A stretch of 64,000 bases of DNA from the NCBI GenBank assembly GCA_030141605.1, contig JAQGDQ010000032.1, positions 662,065 to 726,064 on the forward strand, read 5' to 3'. Made by a program: the position numbers and the translations under genes. The notes under the pieces are model-generated. The model was given only the letters and a program-made list of their open reading frames with translations, was not told the DNA's origin and ran no database searches. The stretch is from Tubiluchus corallicola. Taxonomy: Eukaryota > Priapulida > Priapulimorpha > Priapulimorphida > Tubiluchidae. This document shows positions 24,091 through 36,191 of the stretch, piece after piece (the stretch's first letter is position 1; every line of letters starts with the position of its first letter).

Positions 24091-26019
24091 ATTAGTATTA
24101 TTATTATTACTAAAATTATTACTCTTCCACGCAGATTTGATCATTTGAATATTCAGTGTTTAGACAGCGCACCAAGTCGAAAAACAATGACAGAATTTTT
24201 GGAAGCCTCTGGGGTAAATTTTTTAAGCGTTGAACATTGAATATCTTTCTAGCCCATCTTGGGTGCAAAACAGACGATAAAACTGTATTAGTAAGGTTTT
24301 TACCACCACTTGATATTTCAGTGGTTTAGTTTTTTTATCATTTGAAATGTACAAAAATTTTTTCCAGATAACCAAGATTTATATTTGGCAGTAAAACCTT
24401 GACGCCAAAATGAGATCCTTATAGTAATCCTTATTCCCCATGTATGCAGCGCCATCTGTTGGGCAAGTATGGGGTTAAATTTTTGCTATCTATGCCGCAT
24501 CCTGCGTGTTCTTGTCTAGAAATCTCATTGTATGAATGGTCTCAATTAGTTCTAATGTCAAATCCTGATTAAAGATGTATAACAATAGCAGTTTACGTCA
24601 AAGACAACGACCTTCGTTTAAGCCAGTTCTTTAAAAAACAATTAAGAGCAATGAATTTTTAATGCAACTCAAAAAAACTCATTTTGAATTTTGTATTGTC
24701 TCCATGTAATTTTCACTATATATACGTTCATTTTTTGAATAGGTAAAACTTGAAAATTTGAAAAAGTTATTATAATAAAACTACATTGTGTAATAGATAG
24801 GAGAAAAACTAGTAGTAGTTCATCTATATAGGTAATAACCAGTTTTATTATTTCGACAACGAGTTTTATAATATTTATTTTTTCTGAATTACTGATGCAT
24901 CATGCTAAGATCGTCAGACTTTGATGACATTTTAGCAGTTTTTCCGTGGCTTTCGTGGCCATTGACGCGCAGTATTTAAATAGTGGGTCCCAAAACGGCA
25001 TCTTCTGCTTGCCAACCCGAGTCGATTTTAAAAGAAAATTCATTTTGCGAAATTTTCAAACATATGTACGCAACACTAGTGTCATTAATTAATACAGACT
25101 CGTGCATATTGTTATTTCATTTTTATATTCACAGGATTAAAACTTTCTCAGTAATGTTTGATAGACCTGCATGATTCTGCATTATATGAGTATATACATC
25201 ACAGCAAGTCCAGAAGCAAGGCTGTCTTTAACAAATTTAAAATAACATGAGTTTATTTTCTATAAAATTGAGTACTTCTGTTTCTATTACAATAAACCAT
25301 TACTAAATAAACAGGCGTAACAATGAATAAATGCAATATTTACATAGAAATTGGTATGGTCCATGGAAAAACGAAACTTATCGAGGAATTAACAAGTGGA
25401 TTTCACCGACGAAGCTATAAAGTTGATTTATCGGCAAAAAAGACGATAAACGCAGTTTTGTAAAGATAAACAATGGACTTCGAAATATTGGGGAATTTTT
25501 TGTTGTTAATACATTTCTTTTTCAGAATTGAAAATAAAGCCACAAAGGCTTAACTATTATCTTCTCTGAAAAGCAATAGGGAGTTTCTACATGCTTCTAA
25601 GTTGTATGCTAAATTTCAGTGCATATAATGCAATAATACAAAAATTAATGCCTCATAGCACAAAGGACCATGAGCAGTCTATTTGGGTTTTAACAAAACA
25701 TTCCTTGATCTGTTTGTCTACTTAATAACCTCAGTGGTGTAAATGTAATATTTGCGAGTTTAGATAAATAAATCGGCAGCAAGGAATAATAGCGGGATCT
25801 TTGAATTGTTATAATAACTTATCTACAACACGAAGCGAAGAAAAATTCTTAGGTGCACGGCGAGTCACGTTGCCGAAGTTCTGTGCTTAAAGCAATTACA
25901 ACGTTAGACAGTCAAATGAATAGCAACATCCATAACAAAAATAGAGAGGTGGTTGAACGGTGACCGGTTATAAAGTATCATGTATTAGTAATTGTTTTGT
26001 TTGTATATAGTGTCATTAT

Positions 26020-26140
26020 ATTTCAAAATTGAAATTGTATATATGTCTTGTTTTCTTGTATATTTTAAAATTGAAATTGTATGTATGTCTTGTTTCTTGT
26101 ATTGTATGTACTTTTGACACTAATAAATAAATAAATATCT
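26020..26140 (+). repeat. Tandem pair plus (AATA)n tail
   Basis: Two copies of a unit of about 45 bases (ATTTCAAAATTGAAATTGTA and TTTTAAAATTGAAATTGTAT, each followed by a form of TATGTCTTGTTT) are followed by ACACTAATAAATAAATAAAT. This resembles the 3' end of a retroposed element. Confidence 0.5.
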
Positions 26141-26504
26141 ATGAAGTCGCGGGAAAAAAGCCACAAAAAGTCACAATTTTGGCTAGGAAACAAAGTCAGG
26201 CAGTCAAGCAAAAATATTCACGTCAGTCTCAACTTATTTAAGTACCATAAAAGCAATTAAAGTAATAAAGCAGAAAATTTTTATATCCGTTATTAACTGG
26301 CAAAACAAAATTTGTACATATTGACAACACTATTTATATATCATGACATTACATGTATGTAAAAAATCATGTTTTCTTCAACATGGGTTAGGGTTTGGAC
26401 TATTCGTTTTTTGATTTTCACTTTTTCCAGTGACTTTTTTACCTGCGACGTTTTTGCCCGTGACTTCACTGCCTGGATGCAGTTAATCACAACGAGGTTT
26501 ATTA

Positions 26505-26548
26505 GTATTAGCGATTTTTCGGGAAACCACTGCCCCCTTCATCAGGTT
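26505..26548 (-). other. CTGATGA...GAAA motif (hammerhead-core-like), minus copy
   Basis: The minus strand reads ACCTGATGAAGGGGGCAGTG and then GTTTCCCGAAAAATCGC. CTGATGA, a short GGG/CCC stem and GAAA in this order match the core of hammerhead ribozymes, a motif reported in Penelope-like retroelements. Homologous to the plus-strand copy at 27303. Stem I and III partners and a cleavage site were not identified, so activity is not claimed. Confidence 0.35.
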
Positions 26549-26934
26549 ATGTGAAATTAATGACGTAGAATTCCTGTTCACATAGTATAGCTGCTTTCTG
26601 ACATCAAATCCTGCAAGTCCGAACCAGAAAATTTAGTCCGTTATTTTTTTCCAGTGGGCCAATTCTGCAGAACTTGCTCAACCAAACCACAAATCTGTAG
26701 CTGTTAATAAATATTATCGTGGAAAAGATAGCTAGGTTAAATTCTCACAACATTCAGGTAGCTTCAAAACCAATAATGACACTAAAATCTAAATTTCTAT
26801 CACAAAACTTAGTTGCCCCCCCCCCCCTGAAAAAACATTTGGTGTAATGCATAATTTGAAATGCCTGGATTGTCTTTGGGAGTATATTTGTGAAATTGCA
26901 CTATATTTAAAAATCAAGATTCATGAACATTCAA

Positions 26935-27110
26935 AAAATATTTATTTGGTTGCTTCTCGCGCTCTCTAAAGTGGCAGATAATGTTATTAATTTAAACCAT
27001 AACAAAGGTTTGGCAAAGGCAAAAATTTTATTCAGGGAAAATTTTTGGTGTCCCAATTGTAATACAAATTCGGGAAATCATTGCATTTCAGTGTCTATAG
27101 AATACAGATA
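26935..27110 (+). mobile_element. Possible LTR-retrotransposon integrase fragment
   Basis: A short frame reads NLNHNKGLAKAKILFRENFW followed by CPNCNTNSGNHC. H-x-GLAKAK-x(2)-FRENFW recalls the N-terminal zinc-binding part of Ty3/Gypsy integrases (H, then T/AK-LR-FWWPG, then C-x2-C), but the second histidine and the C-x2-C spacing are not clean. It is probably a degraded fragment; no flanking protease, RT or LTRs were recognised. Confidence 0.35.
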
Positions 27111-27302
27111 ATTAATTGATTCGTAACATGTATTTTTCAGTTTACTATAGTAAGTATTCGCTCATTGATAGGTAATAAGTATCTTTTCAGTCTACCAAGG
27201 TAGTTATTCTATCATTCCACTTTGTTGTGTGAGGTAGTTTGTTTATTTTCTTTTAATGTATTTAAATGTCAATCTGAAATTCTGTATGATTAATTTTTTG
27301 GC

Positions 27303-27345
27303 ACCTGATGAAGAAAGTAGTGGCTTCTAGAAAAATCGTTAAATG
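27303..27345 (+). other. CTGATGA...GAAA motif (hammerhead-core-like), plus copy
   Basis: Reads ACCTGATGAAGAAAGTAGTG then GCTTCTAGAAAAATCGTT. AGAAG and CTTCT could pair as a stem between CTGATGA and GAAA. It is the same sequence family as 26505-26548 but on the opposite strand, 750 bases away. Confidence 0.35.
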
Positions 27346-27911
27346 CTTAAACTTATTGCTAATAAAGTTTGATTAAGTACCTCTTTATTTTAACCTAAAA
27401 ACAGTATTTAATATTTTTAAGTACTGCAACAAGTTATCCAACCAATGTCCCTCTAAAATCAGTTCACTACAACTGCAGTTGCTTTATTATACGTGTATAG
27501 GTGGGAGTTAGTTTGTGCGAACATGACATATTTGCGTCTTCAGAAATGAGGGAGATCTCAACTTGCCATCTTTAACATACAAACGTTAAGTGCATTTTAG
27601 AATCTCTCAATGATTATTTAATTATTTCAGGAAATCAATCAATAAATATTTAATCAATGTAAATAAATAATGTCCTGAAGTAAATAAATAAATAATCATT
27701 GTGACACTACAAAGGGTATTCAACATTTTTATATTTGGGTCGGTCTTCTTTTCAGCAAAAAAACTTAAGCGACTCACACACCAAAGTCTCTCTTAACTCT
27801 ACTGCATAATACTAATTATCATTCTGAGCATCTAATCTTAACACAGTAGTCCATCATTATTTTGACAAGTTAACCACAAAAGACTTTGTGAGTGCACAAA
27901 CAGACAAGAGG

Positions 27912-28281
27912 CCTATGAGCAGGGCCGGATTATGAGCTTTTCGAGCCCCGAAATTTAATGAAATCATGAGGCCCTTCAGACGAAGGCAATCTCTAACTTG
28001 CCTGCACACGTCTTGAATATTTTTACTCGTGATGTATTTTAGCGACATTCACATAGCCTGAAGTAACTTATTGCAAATTCTTTAAATAAACTAGACTAGC
28101 TATCTTTTGCATGTCAATACAAATATGAAGAAATACTACTATTTTAATATTTTTGGCATACCAAATTAGCACATATTTCAACACAACAGTAGTGAAAAAA
28201 CAGCTTTTTAACCAAAACTTGAGGGTCCCCAAATTCGTGGGACTCTAGGAACCTGTAGGATAATCCGGTCCTGCTTATGAG
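27912..28281. mobile_element. hAT-type MITE (27920-28273) with 8-bp target duplication
   Basis: The element starts CAGGGCCGGATTAT (27920-27933) and ends, on the other strand, CAGGACCGGATTAT (28273-28260): 13 of 14 terminal bases match. The flanks are CCTATGAG (27912-27919) and CTTATGAG (28274-28281), an 8-bp duplication with one mismatch. CAGNGCCGG-type termini with 8-bp duplications are characteristic of hAT transposons. At 354 bases with no transposase it is non-autonomous. Confidence 0.8.
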
Positions 28282-28934
28282 AATATAGTATAGACATTTA
28301 TAGGCCTACAATCATAAGCCAGATCTTAGCCATAGTGGGATTATTAACAATCTGAACACCCTATCAGCAAAATACGCAAACTAAGCTACGTGGAGAGCAA
28401 GTCTACCCCATCTTTTTCCAGTTGAAGGCTCAAAGTTTCTTAAATTTGTTCACTACGTTGAATCTTCCGTGTCTAAGACGGGATTTACAAACTCTAAAAA
28501 ACATCTGACCTTGAGATCATATCTAGAATTTTGAAACTGTTTCATCAATATTTTTTCTGGTTCATCCAGGCCACTAGTACTTGTTTCACATCGAAACTGT
28601 CTCAAACAGCGCAGACTTATTGCTCCAAAGTAAGTTAACTCTCACATTGTTTCCGCCGTTAATTAAATGTAATTGCCGTTCATAGTATCTGGTACCGAGA
28701 CCACGGCTGCAAACTTGAGTCACACAATTTGATACATTTCATCGTTTTGCGCTGTTTCAGCGACATTTCAATTTTTACTGTGCAAAATTACAGTTGCTTG
28801 CATCATATAGCAATTAAATGTGAGTAGTATAAGGCCATCATGTACAGCTTGCTTATATACTTATTTACACTTTGGAGACCTAATCAGTTGCTGGTATAAA
28901 AATGATGGCACATTCTAAACCTACAGCGCCATCA

Positions 28935-29353
28935 TCATACTTGAGTAGGCGTTGGCATCGGCACAGGTTTAAAACTGTTCATCATATTGTTATAAGAGTT
29001 TGACCGACGCCTATTATGATGCAAGAATGTCTCCTCCGCGGGAGAGCTGGCTCTCGCTTGTCCATGTCCACGACGCAAGGAGCCTCTTCTTGGACTGTGG
29101 TATCCAGTATGGAAACCTCCGTGGAAGCCAATGTCATAACCTGGTGAGGGTAAGGGTCCTAGCGACCGGATTGAGCTGTTCGTCCGGCTGTTTCGTTGCA
29201 GCGACGGTGAATGTTCTAACTGTCGAAGTTGGAGGTTGGTGTCTTCTTGAATCTTTTTCGGAGTTCTCCGACGCCAGATGATGAAGGCGATGATTAAAGC
29301 TAAGATTAACAGGGAACCTGCTACACAGATTCCAATCATAAGAGGATAATAGC
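28935..29353 (-). CDS. Neto-like gene: transmembrane and cytoplasmic-tail exon (terminal)
   Basis: Follows acceptor TTCTTTTAG (29354-29362). Its first two bases complete the last LDLa cysteine, then YYPLMIG leads into a hydrophobic segment (GICVAGSLLILALIIAFIIW) and the stop-transfer WRRRTPKK. The tail of about 110 residues is rich in Ser, Arg, Gly and His, has an RRGS basophilic-kinase-like site, and ends PTPTQV before TGA (28937-28935). T-Q-V is a class I PDZ ligand; vertebrate NETO1 also ends in a motif of this class. The plus-strand open frame over the same bases is a shadow. Confidence 0.85.
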
Positions 29354-31275
29354 CTAAAAGAAACAAACAAATTATTACGGAACACACGCTAGAGACGCTT
29401 TACTATGGGGTGGGTAGTTGGTGATAAAAGAAGATTTGTCACTTTAGATTTTGACTCTTAATTAATGATCACAATACTTAAATAATAATTTCTCAAAATA
29501 ATATGTAAGGCTAGTGGTTGTAAATTGGTAACACTTTGCTATATGCAATAAACAATAGTAGAAGTTAAGATCGACATAGCATGCACTAACACAGCCACTA
29601 TAACTATTACCACCACAACAGCCACATTCACATTTACTACATCACTATCACTATCATTATCACCGTGAAACCATAATTTGTCTCATTATCATGATACGCT
29701 TCACATGACATTGCAGCAAATGCATCACCTATGTTAAACCTACTAAATTTTTAGATAAATCTTGTTGAATACCATACATGTATATGCACAGTTATGCACA
29801 TGTTTAATATGATAAAGAATAGGTAGAAACGTCAGGGAATTAATAATGATGAAATTTGTCTGGGCATATACTATTGTTCTCAGTACTACTTTACTTCTAT
29901 AGGTTCTTGTACTTTATACAAACTTATTACTCCTTAGACAGACTTCATCTATAATTCACAGTACACAAGAAATGATGCTTTAGGCAAATTTGCCACGTCT
30001 TGCATAATTTAAATACGAATTACTTTCCTGCAGGACGAAACGCAACAATCAAGAAGAGAGATAACTGCCAGAGTTTTATTTCTAACAGGAAAAACAAAAG
30101 TGACATGATGGTAGGTTGTTCAAACTTCAAATCGTGAAGATGCTTATTATGCAAGTATCACATATTCTAGTACTATACCCAACTTTTCTGATTACTGCTT
30201 GGCAACCTTACCGTTTAGTTCCTTCTTGCCTGCATGTTTTATCTGCCAACCTATCTACATACCTAGGGTTTATTTGTTTATCGGAAAACGTAACAGAAAA
30301 TTTGAAGCAAGCACTTATTTATTAAATCCCTCGCGTGTTTGAACAGTCACACAATAGGCTTAAAATAGTCTGAAAGAAAACGCTACGTTACTGAATTTGA
30401 TTAAACTTTTATTCGCCAATCGGAATCCGATTATATATGACTGTATCCCTGAAAACTTAATTATAAAGACAAACTACGTTACCACGTTGCCAGGATGCAG
30501 GTCTTGCACTAACTATTTACTGTATGACAAGACTAAATGACAGGTTGTATAAGAAATGGTAACACTAACGGTAATAAACATGAGCTATGAATTGTATTTT
30601 GTACGTTTCCACTGTCGTAACAACCATCGTCATCAAATTAAAACCCAGGACAGTCGAAACGTTCAAAATAAAGTTCAAAGCTGATGTTTATTGCGTCGTT
30701 GGTGTTACTACATTAAACTTCGATGCCTGCCTAATAAAAGGGTGTAAATCAGTTTTTTGTCACAATTTCCAGGTCAGCAAATTACAGTGAATAATAATTA
30801 TTTATAAGACACTTGAGAAAATACTGTACCACATATATGCTGTAATGTACAAAAATCTCAGTTTTTCGACATGCAAGTATTTGGGCTTTAGCGAAATATT
30901 TTTGAAAACCGTCTTTGATATTCTAGATATTTATTGTTTTTAATAAAAATGGATAAGATTGACCATCTGTTTACAGGTCAAAAATTAAATACACTATAAA
31001 TGCCTTTCTTTCTCTTTCTTTTTTCCTTTACAGGATTTTGTGATGCTGATTAAGCCTTCTTTATTTTATTCTAACCAAGTCATTACTTCTTTAACACGAA
31101 AGGTGATTCAAAGGTCATCGACTGAAACAATGTTATTTGTAAGCCATAGCAGCCAGCAGGTGATATCTGTGAAAAGTGAACTTTGCAGACATTCATAATC
31201 CCACACGCCAAGATTTATAGCACCAATATGGACAGACAGACATTATTATTCCTACTGAGCAAAACAATAACTTAC
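29354..31275 (-). other. Neto-like gene intron (LDLa to TM exon)
   Basis: About 1.9 kb between GTAAGTT at 31275 and TTTTAG at 29354. Apart from AT-rich and short CAC/ACT triplet-like sequence near 29590-29660, I see no gene or clear mobile element. Confidence 0.6.
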
Positions 31276-31431
31276 ACGAAGATTCATCACTGTCATCGGC
31301 TTCTCCGCAGTTTGGTACGCCATTGCAGACCAGTGAGGGGTCTATACAGTAACGAGTCCTTAGATGACACAGTTTTTTTGCTTTATCTAGGCATACTCTG
31401 CCACCGTCGCAGTAAAAATGTGGACAACTCG
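31276..31431 (-). CDS. Neto-like gene: LDLa exon
   Basis: Between acceptor TTATTCTAG and donor TTCGT|GTAAGTT. It joins the CUB2 exon through a split Ser codon and the next exon through a split Cys codon. The end is a textbook LDLa module: YCIDPSLVCNGVPNC followed by DDSDESSC, with the Asp/Glu calcium ligands. Upstream it has CPHFYCDGGRVC and KKLC, so eight cysteines in about 51 residues instead of the usual six. In Neto proteins a single LDLa sits between CUB2 and the membrane, as here. Confidence 0.88.
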
Positions 31432-34024
31432 CTAGAATAAAATGAAAACAAGATGTTAACAGAAATATTAGCAAATTGCAATGCAACTTTACTTTAAGAC
31501 TAGAAAGTAGCCGAATGCTTGCCTGCGAATTTGTGTAACATCAGGTCTAGGTAGTAAATGGGTTGGTAATTGTGTTGAAAATAATTTCTCGGTGATTTCT
31601 TGTGGCTTGACTGTAATTGCATGACTATGAAACAAAGCTGGCTAATAAAATAAACCCACATAATATTAATTAGACTACACATACACATATGATTATGTAT
31701 ATTAATATATAATTGTATATTTTTCATATATAAAAAATTATTTACTTCCTACAGTACAGTTTCACATAGGGTAAAGCACAACATGTTAATAGAAGTCAAT
31801 CCGAATATTAGTGATTGCCATGACGTTTGCAAGTAGATGTAATTAAATATCTAAATTTATGCATATAGCCTACTTTTCAGTCCATATATAATTAATGAAA
31901 AGTCCATGTGACACGTTATAACACACCAGTATGATAATTTTGCATGAATTTATACACAGTTTCAAGTAATTGCAATTGTAATTGTTTCATGTAATTTAAA
32001 GACTGAATAGTATAGAGTTCATCACTGTTGAAGTATTAGCCACTGATACTTTCTGGAAAAGAACATTCACACAAGGCGTCGTTCAATAGCAGGCGGGTCT
32101 AGACAACAATGACACATTCTGCTTTCTCTGGGTGTTACTGGCGTATTCCATCGACCAAGCTCAATGGCTAAATTATGAGCAGAAAGTCTCGTTCTACACC
32201 ATTGAAACCGGTATCTCTTATTGTAGCATAACTTTGTACTATGTACAGGATTGCGTTCGACATCAGGATTCATACGCTTGTATACTGCAACGTACTGTTG
32301 TTGGGTTCATTGAATAGAGCATTCTTTCTTTGTGAAATGTCAGATAGTACAGGGTTTTTACGCACACTTCAGAAATATAATTAGCAAACTGGCATCCAGA
32401 GTTCTGGCAAAGTATCATTGTACTGCAATATTTAAAACAAGCTAAATGCAAATTAATTTAATTTTTAGTAAGATGACAATAAACGGCTCACTCTTTCACA
32501 CCAATAACCTTTAACTATTTACTTGTAGGCCTAACTGCAGGTGTACCGATTTTGAATATCAGAATGTTACTTAAAATATTTCAAATTTTTTATACTAATA
32601 TAATAATTTATAAAATGTATAAAGCCGAATGATTTTTTTATTACCAGTGCCACTATTATCTGGATTTGTAGAGACTTGCTTTATAAATCTAAACGTTTCC
32701 ATGTGTTCATTTTGTCACAATACAATTTAAATAACGTACCAGACTAAAGCGTATCTGCTGAAATTCGTTTTTCAAAACTGAAAACTGCTGACAAAGGTCG
32801 CTTGTCATTTGATACAATGAACATTTTGCAGAACCGCAATATAAATTATTGAATGCACGCGAACTGTCAAGAATTACTATCGCTCAGTGTAAAGTGAGTG
32901 TAGTTAACGTATCTGACTTCAGAAATACGGTGTCAGTGGAAATGATAGACCCCCAATTCCGAAGAGTCATCACAAGTAGATATAAATGTGTTTTTGATAT
33001 TTCTTATGATAGCTCCTTTTTTATAATTTTTTTTATATGTTTCGCAAAATCCTTTACACATTTTATTGTCAGAAAACAAAAATTAACGAAATTATTGAAG
33101 AAATGAATCATGCCACAATTCTCATTGAAACACAAACACGAATCGTAATCTCTGTCCATTTATGGACCTTGAATGTGCGAACAATGGCAGGACCAGCGCA
33201 AAATGAAATGCTTGTAGTTCCGAACGTTTTTTGGGAAATACTTTAAAATTTCCATTTCTTCCTCTTTGAACAATTAACCATATAGTTATGAGCCTAAAAT
33301 ACAATGGGTGAGACCATTGTAATGAGTGAAACAAGTGGAGCTTAACACTGCGTGGAAATTGTGCGTATGATGACTAGTACGGTTGGGTGGGTAACATTAA
33401 TGACTGAAAGCACGCAATACAATAATTTTATAACTAAGTTATTTACCCGTGGTTTTCTTCTTTGAACCTTGCAAACCTAATCTTTCATAAAAATGTGTAA
33501 ACTTGAATAGATTTCATTTTAGCAATTATGGAATTGTGTGCTTTCAACCACTAATGTTATCTACTAAACAATAGCCAATAAAGCGCGCACTTTTCGTGTT
33601 GTGGTCATTATACACCAGGTTGTCTACTATAATAGTTCCAGTGTCTTCAAATTGAACGGAGCCCGCCCGCGCTTGCTAATAGACGAAATCACAACACGTG
33701 TGCTGTGACAGGTTAGACATTTTAACAGACACTATCATAACACAACATTTTCTCTTTTCTTTTGGATTCCGCATTTTTTTGGTAATTCTTAAGGTCTGCT
33801 CAAGAATTTGCTATTTTTTCTACTGGCTTCATACGACAATCACTTTATCAGAGATTAAACGTAGGATACACGTATAAGCGCCTTTTTGAGGTTGCAAATC
33901 AACACGACGCAGAATGCTCTGGAGTTAATCGCTTAACTGTTTTGTCTGAGGTTCCAACCCACCTGAGGTTTCCTTTACCCCGTTCGGTATTGTATAGCCA
34001 AGAAAAATGAGTAAATTTAAAGAA

Positions 34025-34542
34025 AAGACAAGTCGCTTAGCATTTTTGGTTTATTTTATTGTTATAAGTCAAACTTGGAAAAATATAACAAAGAAATTCG
34101 CAAAAAACTGCCTATAAAGCATAAAGTTAGTTAATACTACCGCTTTATACAAATTCTCAGACGCGGTGGTTACCGCCATTCACTTCAAAATTATGTAATT
34201 GGTGGACTTAGTGACTTTTCGCAAGCGCATCGTGGCTTTCCATACGCACGGACTGCTTAAACTAATTCAAACTTCCGCAGCTTGTCTAATGTTCATGCAA
34301 AAATATCATAAAATTAGCTATCTAATTTTTTGTAAAAACTTATTATACTTTTAATAGAAATTGACAGTGCGCAGCTTTTCTTCGGCCAATGAACGACGTC
34401 ATTGATGGAAAAATGGGAGTGTCAGAGCTTGAAATGATCGCGACTTTAAAGTGATTTTGCCAATTACACGAGGCGCTCATCACATTTTTATTACGAAATT
34501 CTTCTAACATTGAAATAAGCCTAACTTCCCGGAAGGCTTGGT
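34025..34542 (-). repeat. Dispersed repeat family 1, copy B
   Basis: Reverse complement of copies A (15877) and C (35600): on the minus strand it starts CCAAGCCTTCCGGGAAGTTA, passes through CGCCTCGTGTAATTGG and TTTTTACAAAAAATTAGATA, and ends GCTAAGCGACTTGTC. Confidence 0.75.
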
Positions 34543-35160
34543 CTTTCCTTTAATCACTCAATTTTGTTGGAATTCTGTCCATTATAATCATAGTCACTAC
34601 AAGCCTGCACATTATTATCTTTTATTTTATGATCTCAATTTTACCGTCGAGGTTATTAGGCTTAAGCTAGAAATGAAATGCATATATTATAAACAGAATG
34701 CTTTGTTATATGAATGTAATGAATCCAAGCTTCCATTTGAAGAGAGCTATAGTTAATTAATTGTTAATTCACACTAAACTTATCAATTAAAATTTGGCAT
34801 CAAAAATGGCAACGATAATGAGAACGTTAAATTATTCTATGTCCATCACAGCAAGTCATCTAAACAATACTTAGGCAAGAAGGATACGTGGTAACCAATG
34901 GTTATTAATGCACGTTGGTATGAATAACACTTCATAATGGTGTATTATTGTAATTCGTAAGTTTATAATAATTATATTAGTCAATAGCGTTTCTGCTTTG
35001 TGTTGGTAATCCTTGGAGATCGGGTAATTCCAGGAAATGATGTATAATGGCGTTGTACGTCAACAAGCTATACTGCACTAATTGTAGAAAACGAACATTG
35101 ATCTCTGTGGAGGGCGTCATATCAACAGTTTTTGCTCATGACTTACGTTTTGGCTTCACT

Positions 35161-35227
35161 ATGTTTAAGCAAATAGTGGTTATTATTTTTATAGTTTACA
35201 TCAGTGATTCAAGTTCGGCACTTACAC
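35161..35227 (+). CDS. Nested gene exon 1: signal peptide
   Basis: ATG at 35161 begins MFKQIVVIIFIVYISDSSSA, a short basic start, a hydrophobic core and a small-residue cleavage region: a good signal peptide. The donor is TTACAC|GTAAGT, phase 1. An in-frame ATG upstream (35047) would bury the hydrophobic stretch behind a cysteine-rich leader, so I prefer 35161. It is joined to exon 2 through a split Pro codon. Confidence 0.7.
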
Positions 35228-35599
35228 GTAAGTACGCAAAGTAAAATGTAATTGATGAATTTGACATTAGGACAACACATGTGATACGTAATATGAGCAA
35301 GCAAAAAAGCAATCTGAGTATAATTGAGTAATTACGTGTTTTATAAATTAGACCGAAGTTGTAGCAGTTACAACAAAATTCTTCATTTCGTATGGGAACA
35401 GTATTTTTATAGTCAGCAGTCAACTATCGTTGCTCTTCACAACTGTGCAAACTTCTAGAGTAGCAAACATAAAATGCAAAAAAGTACAAGACAAACAAAG
35501 TTAGAAACGTTGCTACCAGAAGCAAGCCGTGGCTGACATCTAACTATACATATCCAGTTATCCACAACAATGATTTTGAGATTTTTATAAAAGGAAAGG

Positions 35600-36098
35600 C
35601 CAAGCCTTCTGGGACGTTGGGCTTACTTCAATGTTTGCAAAAAATGTTGGAAAGATTTAGTAATAAAAGTAGTGATCACCGCCTCGTGTAATTAGTAAAA
35701 TCACCTTAAAGTTGCGATCATTTCATGCTTGGGCGCTCCTATTTTGAACGCCCATTTTTTCCACCAAAGATGTTTTTCATCGGCTGAAGAAAAGCAGAGT
35801 ACCGTCAAAAGTATAATAAGCTTTTACAAAAAATTAGATAGGTAATTTTGTAATATTTTTGAGTGTACACTAAGTAAGCTGCAGAAGTTTGAATTAGTTT
35901 AAGCCACGTAGTCCACCATTTACATCATATTTCCAAGACGATGACGGCTACAAACGTGCATGACAATTGCTATAGCGGTAGTATAAATTAACGTTACGCT
36001 TGACAGATTTTTTTTGCAAATTTTTTTGTTACATTTTTCTAAGTTCAAGTGAGAACAGTAAAATAAAGCCAACAAGCTAAACGACTTGTCCTTTATTT
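35600..36098 (+). repeat. Dispersed repeat family 1, copy C
   Basis: Direct copy of the family: CCAAGCCTTCTGGGACGTTG at the start, CGCCTCGTGTAATTAGTAAA, TCATCGGCTGAAGAAA and TTTTTACAAAAAATTAGATA in the middle, CTAAACGACTTGTC at the end. With copy B it forms an inverted pair about 1 kb apart. It lies in intron 1 of the nested gene. Confidence 0.75.
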
Positions 36099-36191
36099 AA
36101 GCAAAATAAAATTTGTAAATGTTTTTTTATAATGCAATGATCAATGGCGTGCCTAATTGTATCCTAGAATAAAATCATGGGCGGTAAAAAA

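Larger units (their letters stand above)
21804..28934. other. Intergenic region between convergent genes
   Basis: Separates the 3' ends of the tincar-like (+) and Neto-like (-) genes. Apart from the 3' UTR of the former, it contains a LINE remnant (23605-24090), simple-repeat tails (about 26020-26140), a possible LTR-element integrase fragment (26960-27100), two motifs resembling hammerhead cores (26505-26548 and 27303-27345) and a hAT-type MITE (27920-28273). I see no exon that I would call. Confidence 0.6.

Noticed and set aside
29000-29281. Plus-strand 93-codon frame
   Set aside because: Shadow of the Neto-like tail exon on the opposite strand.
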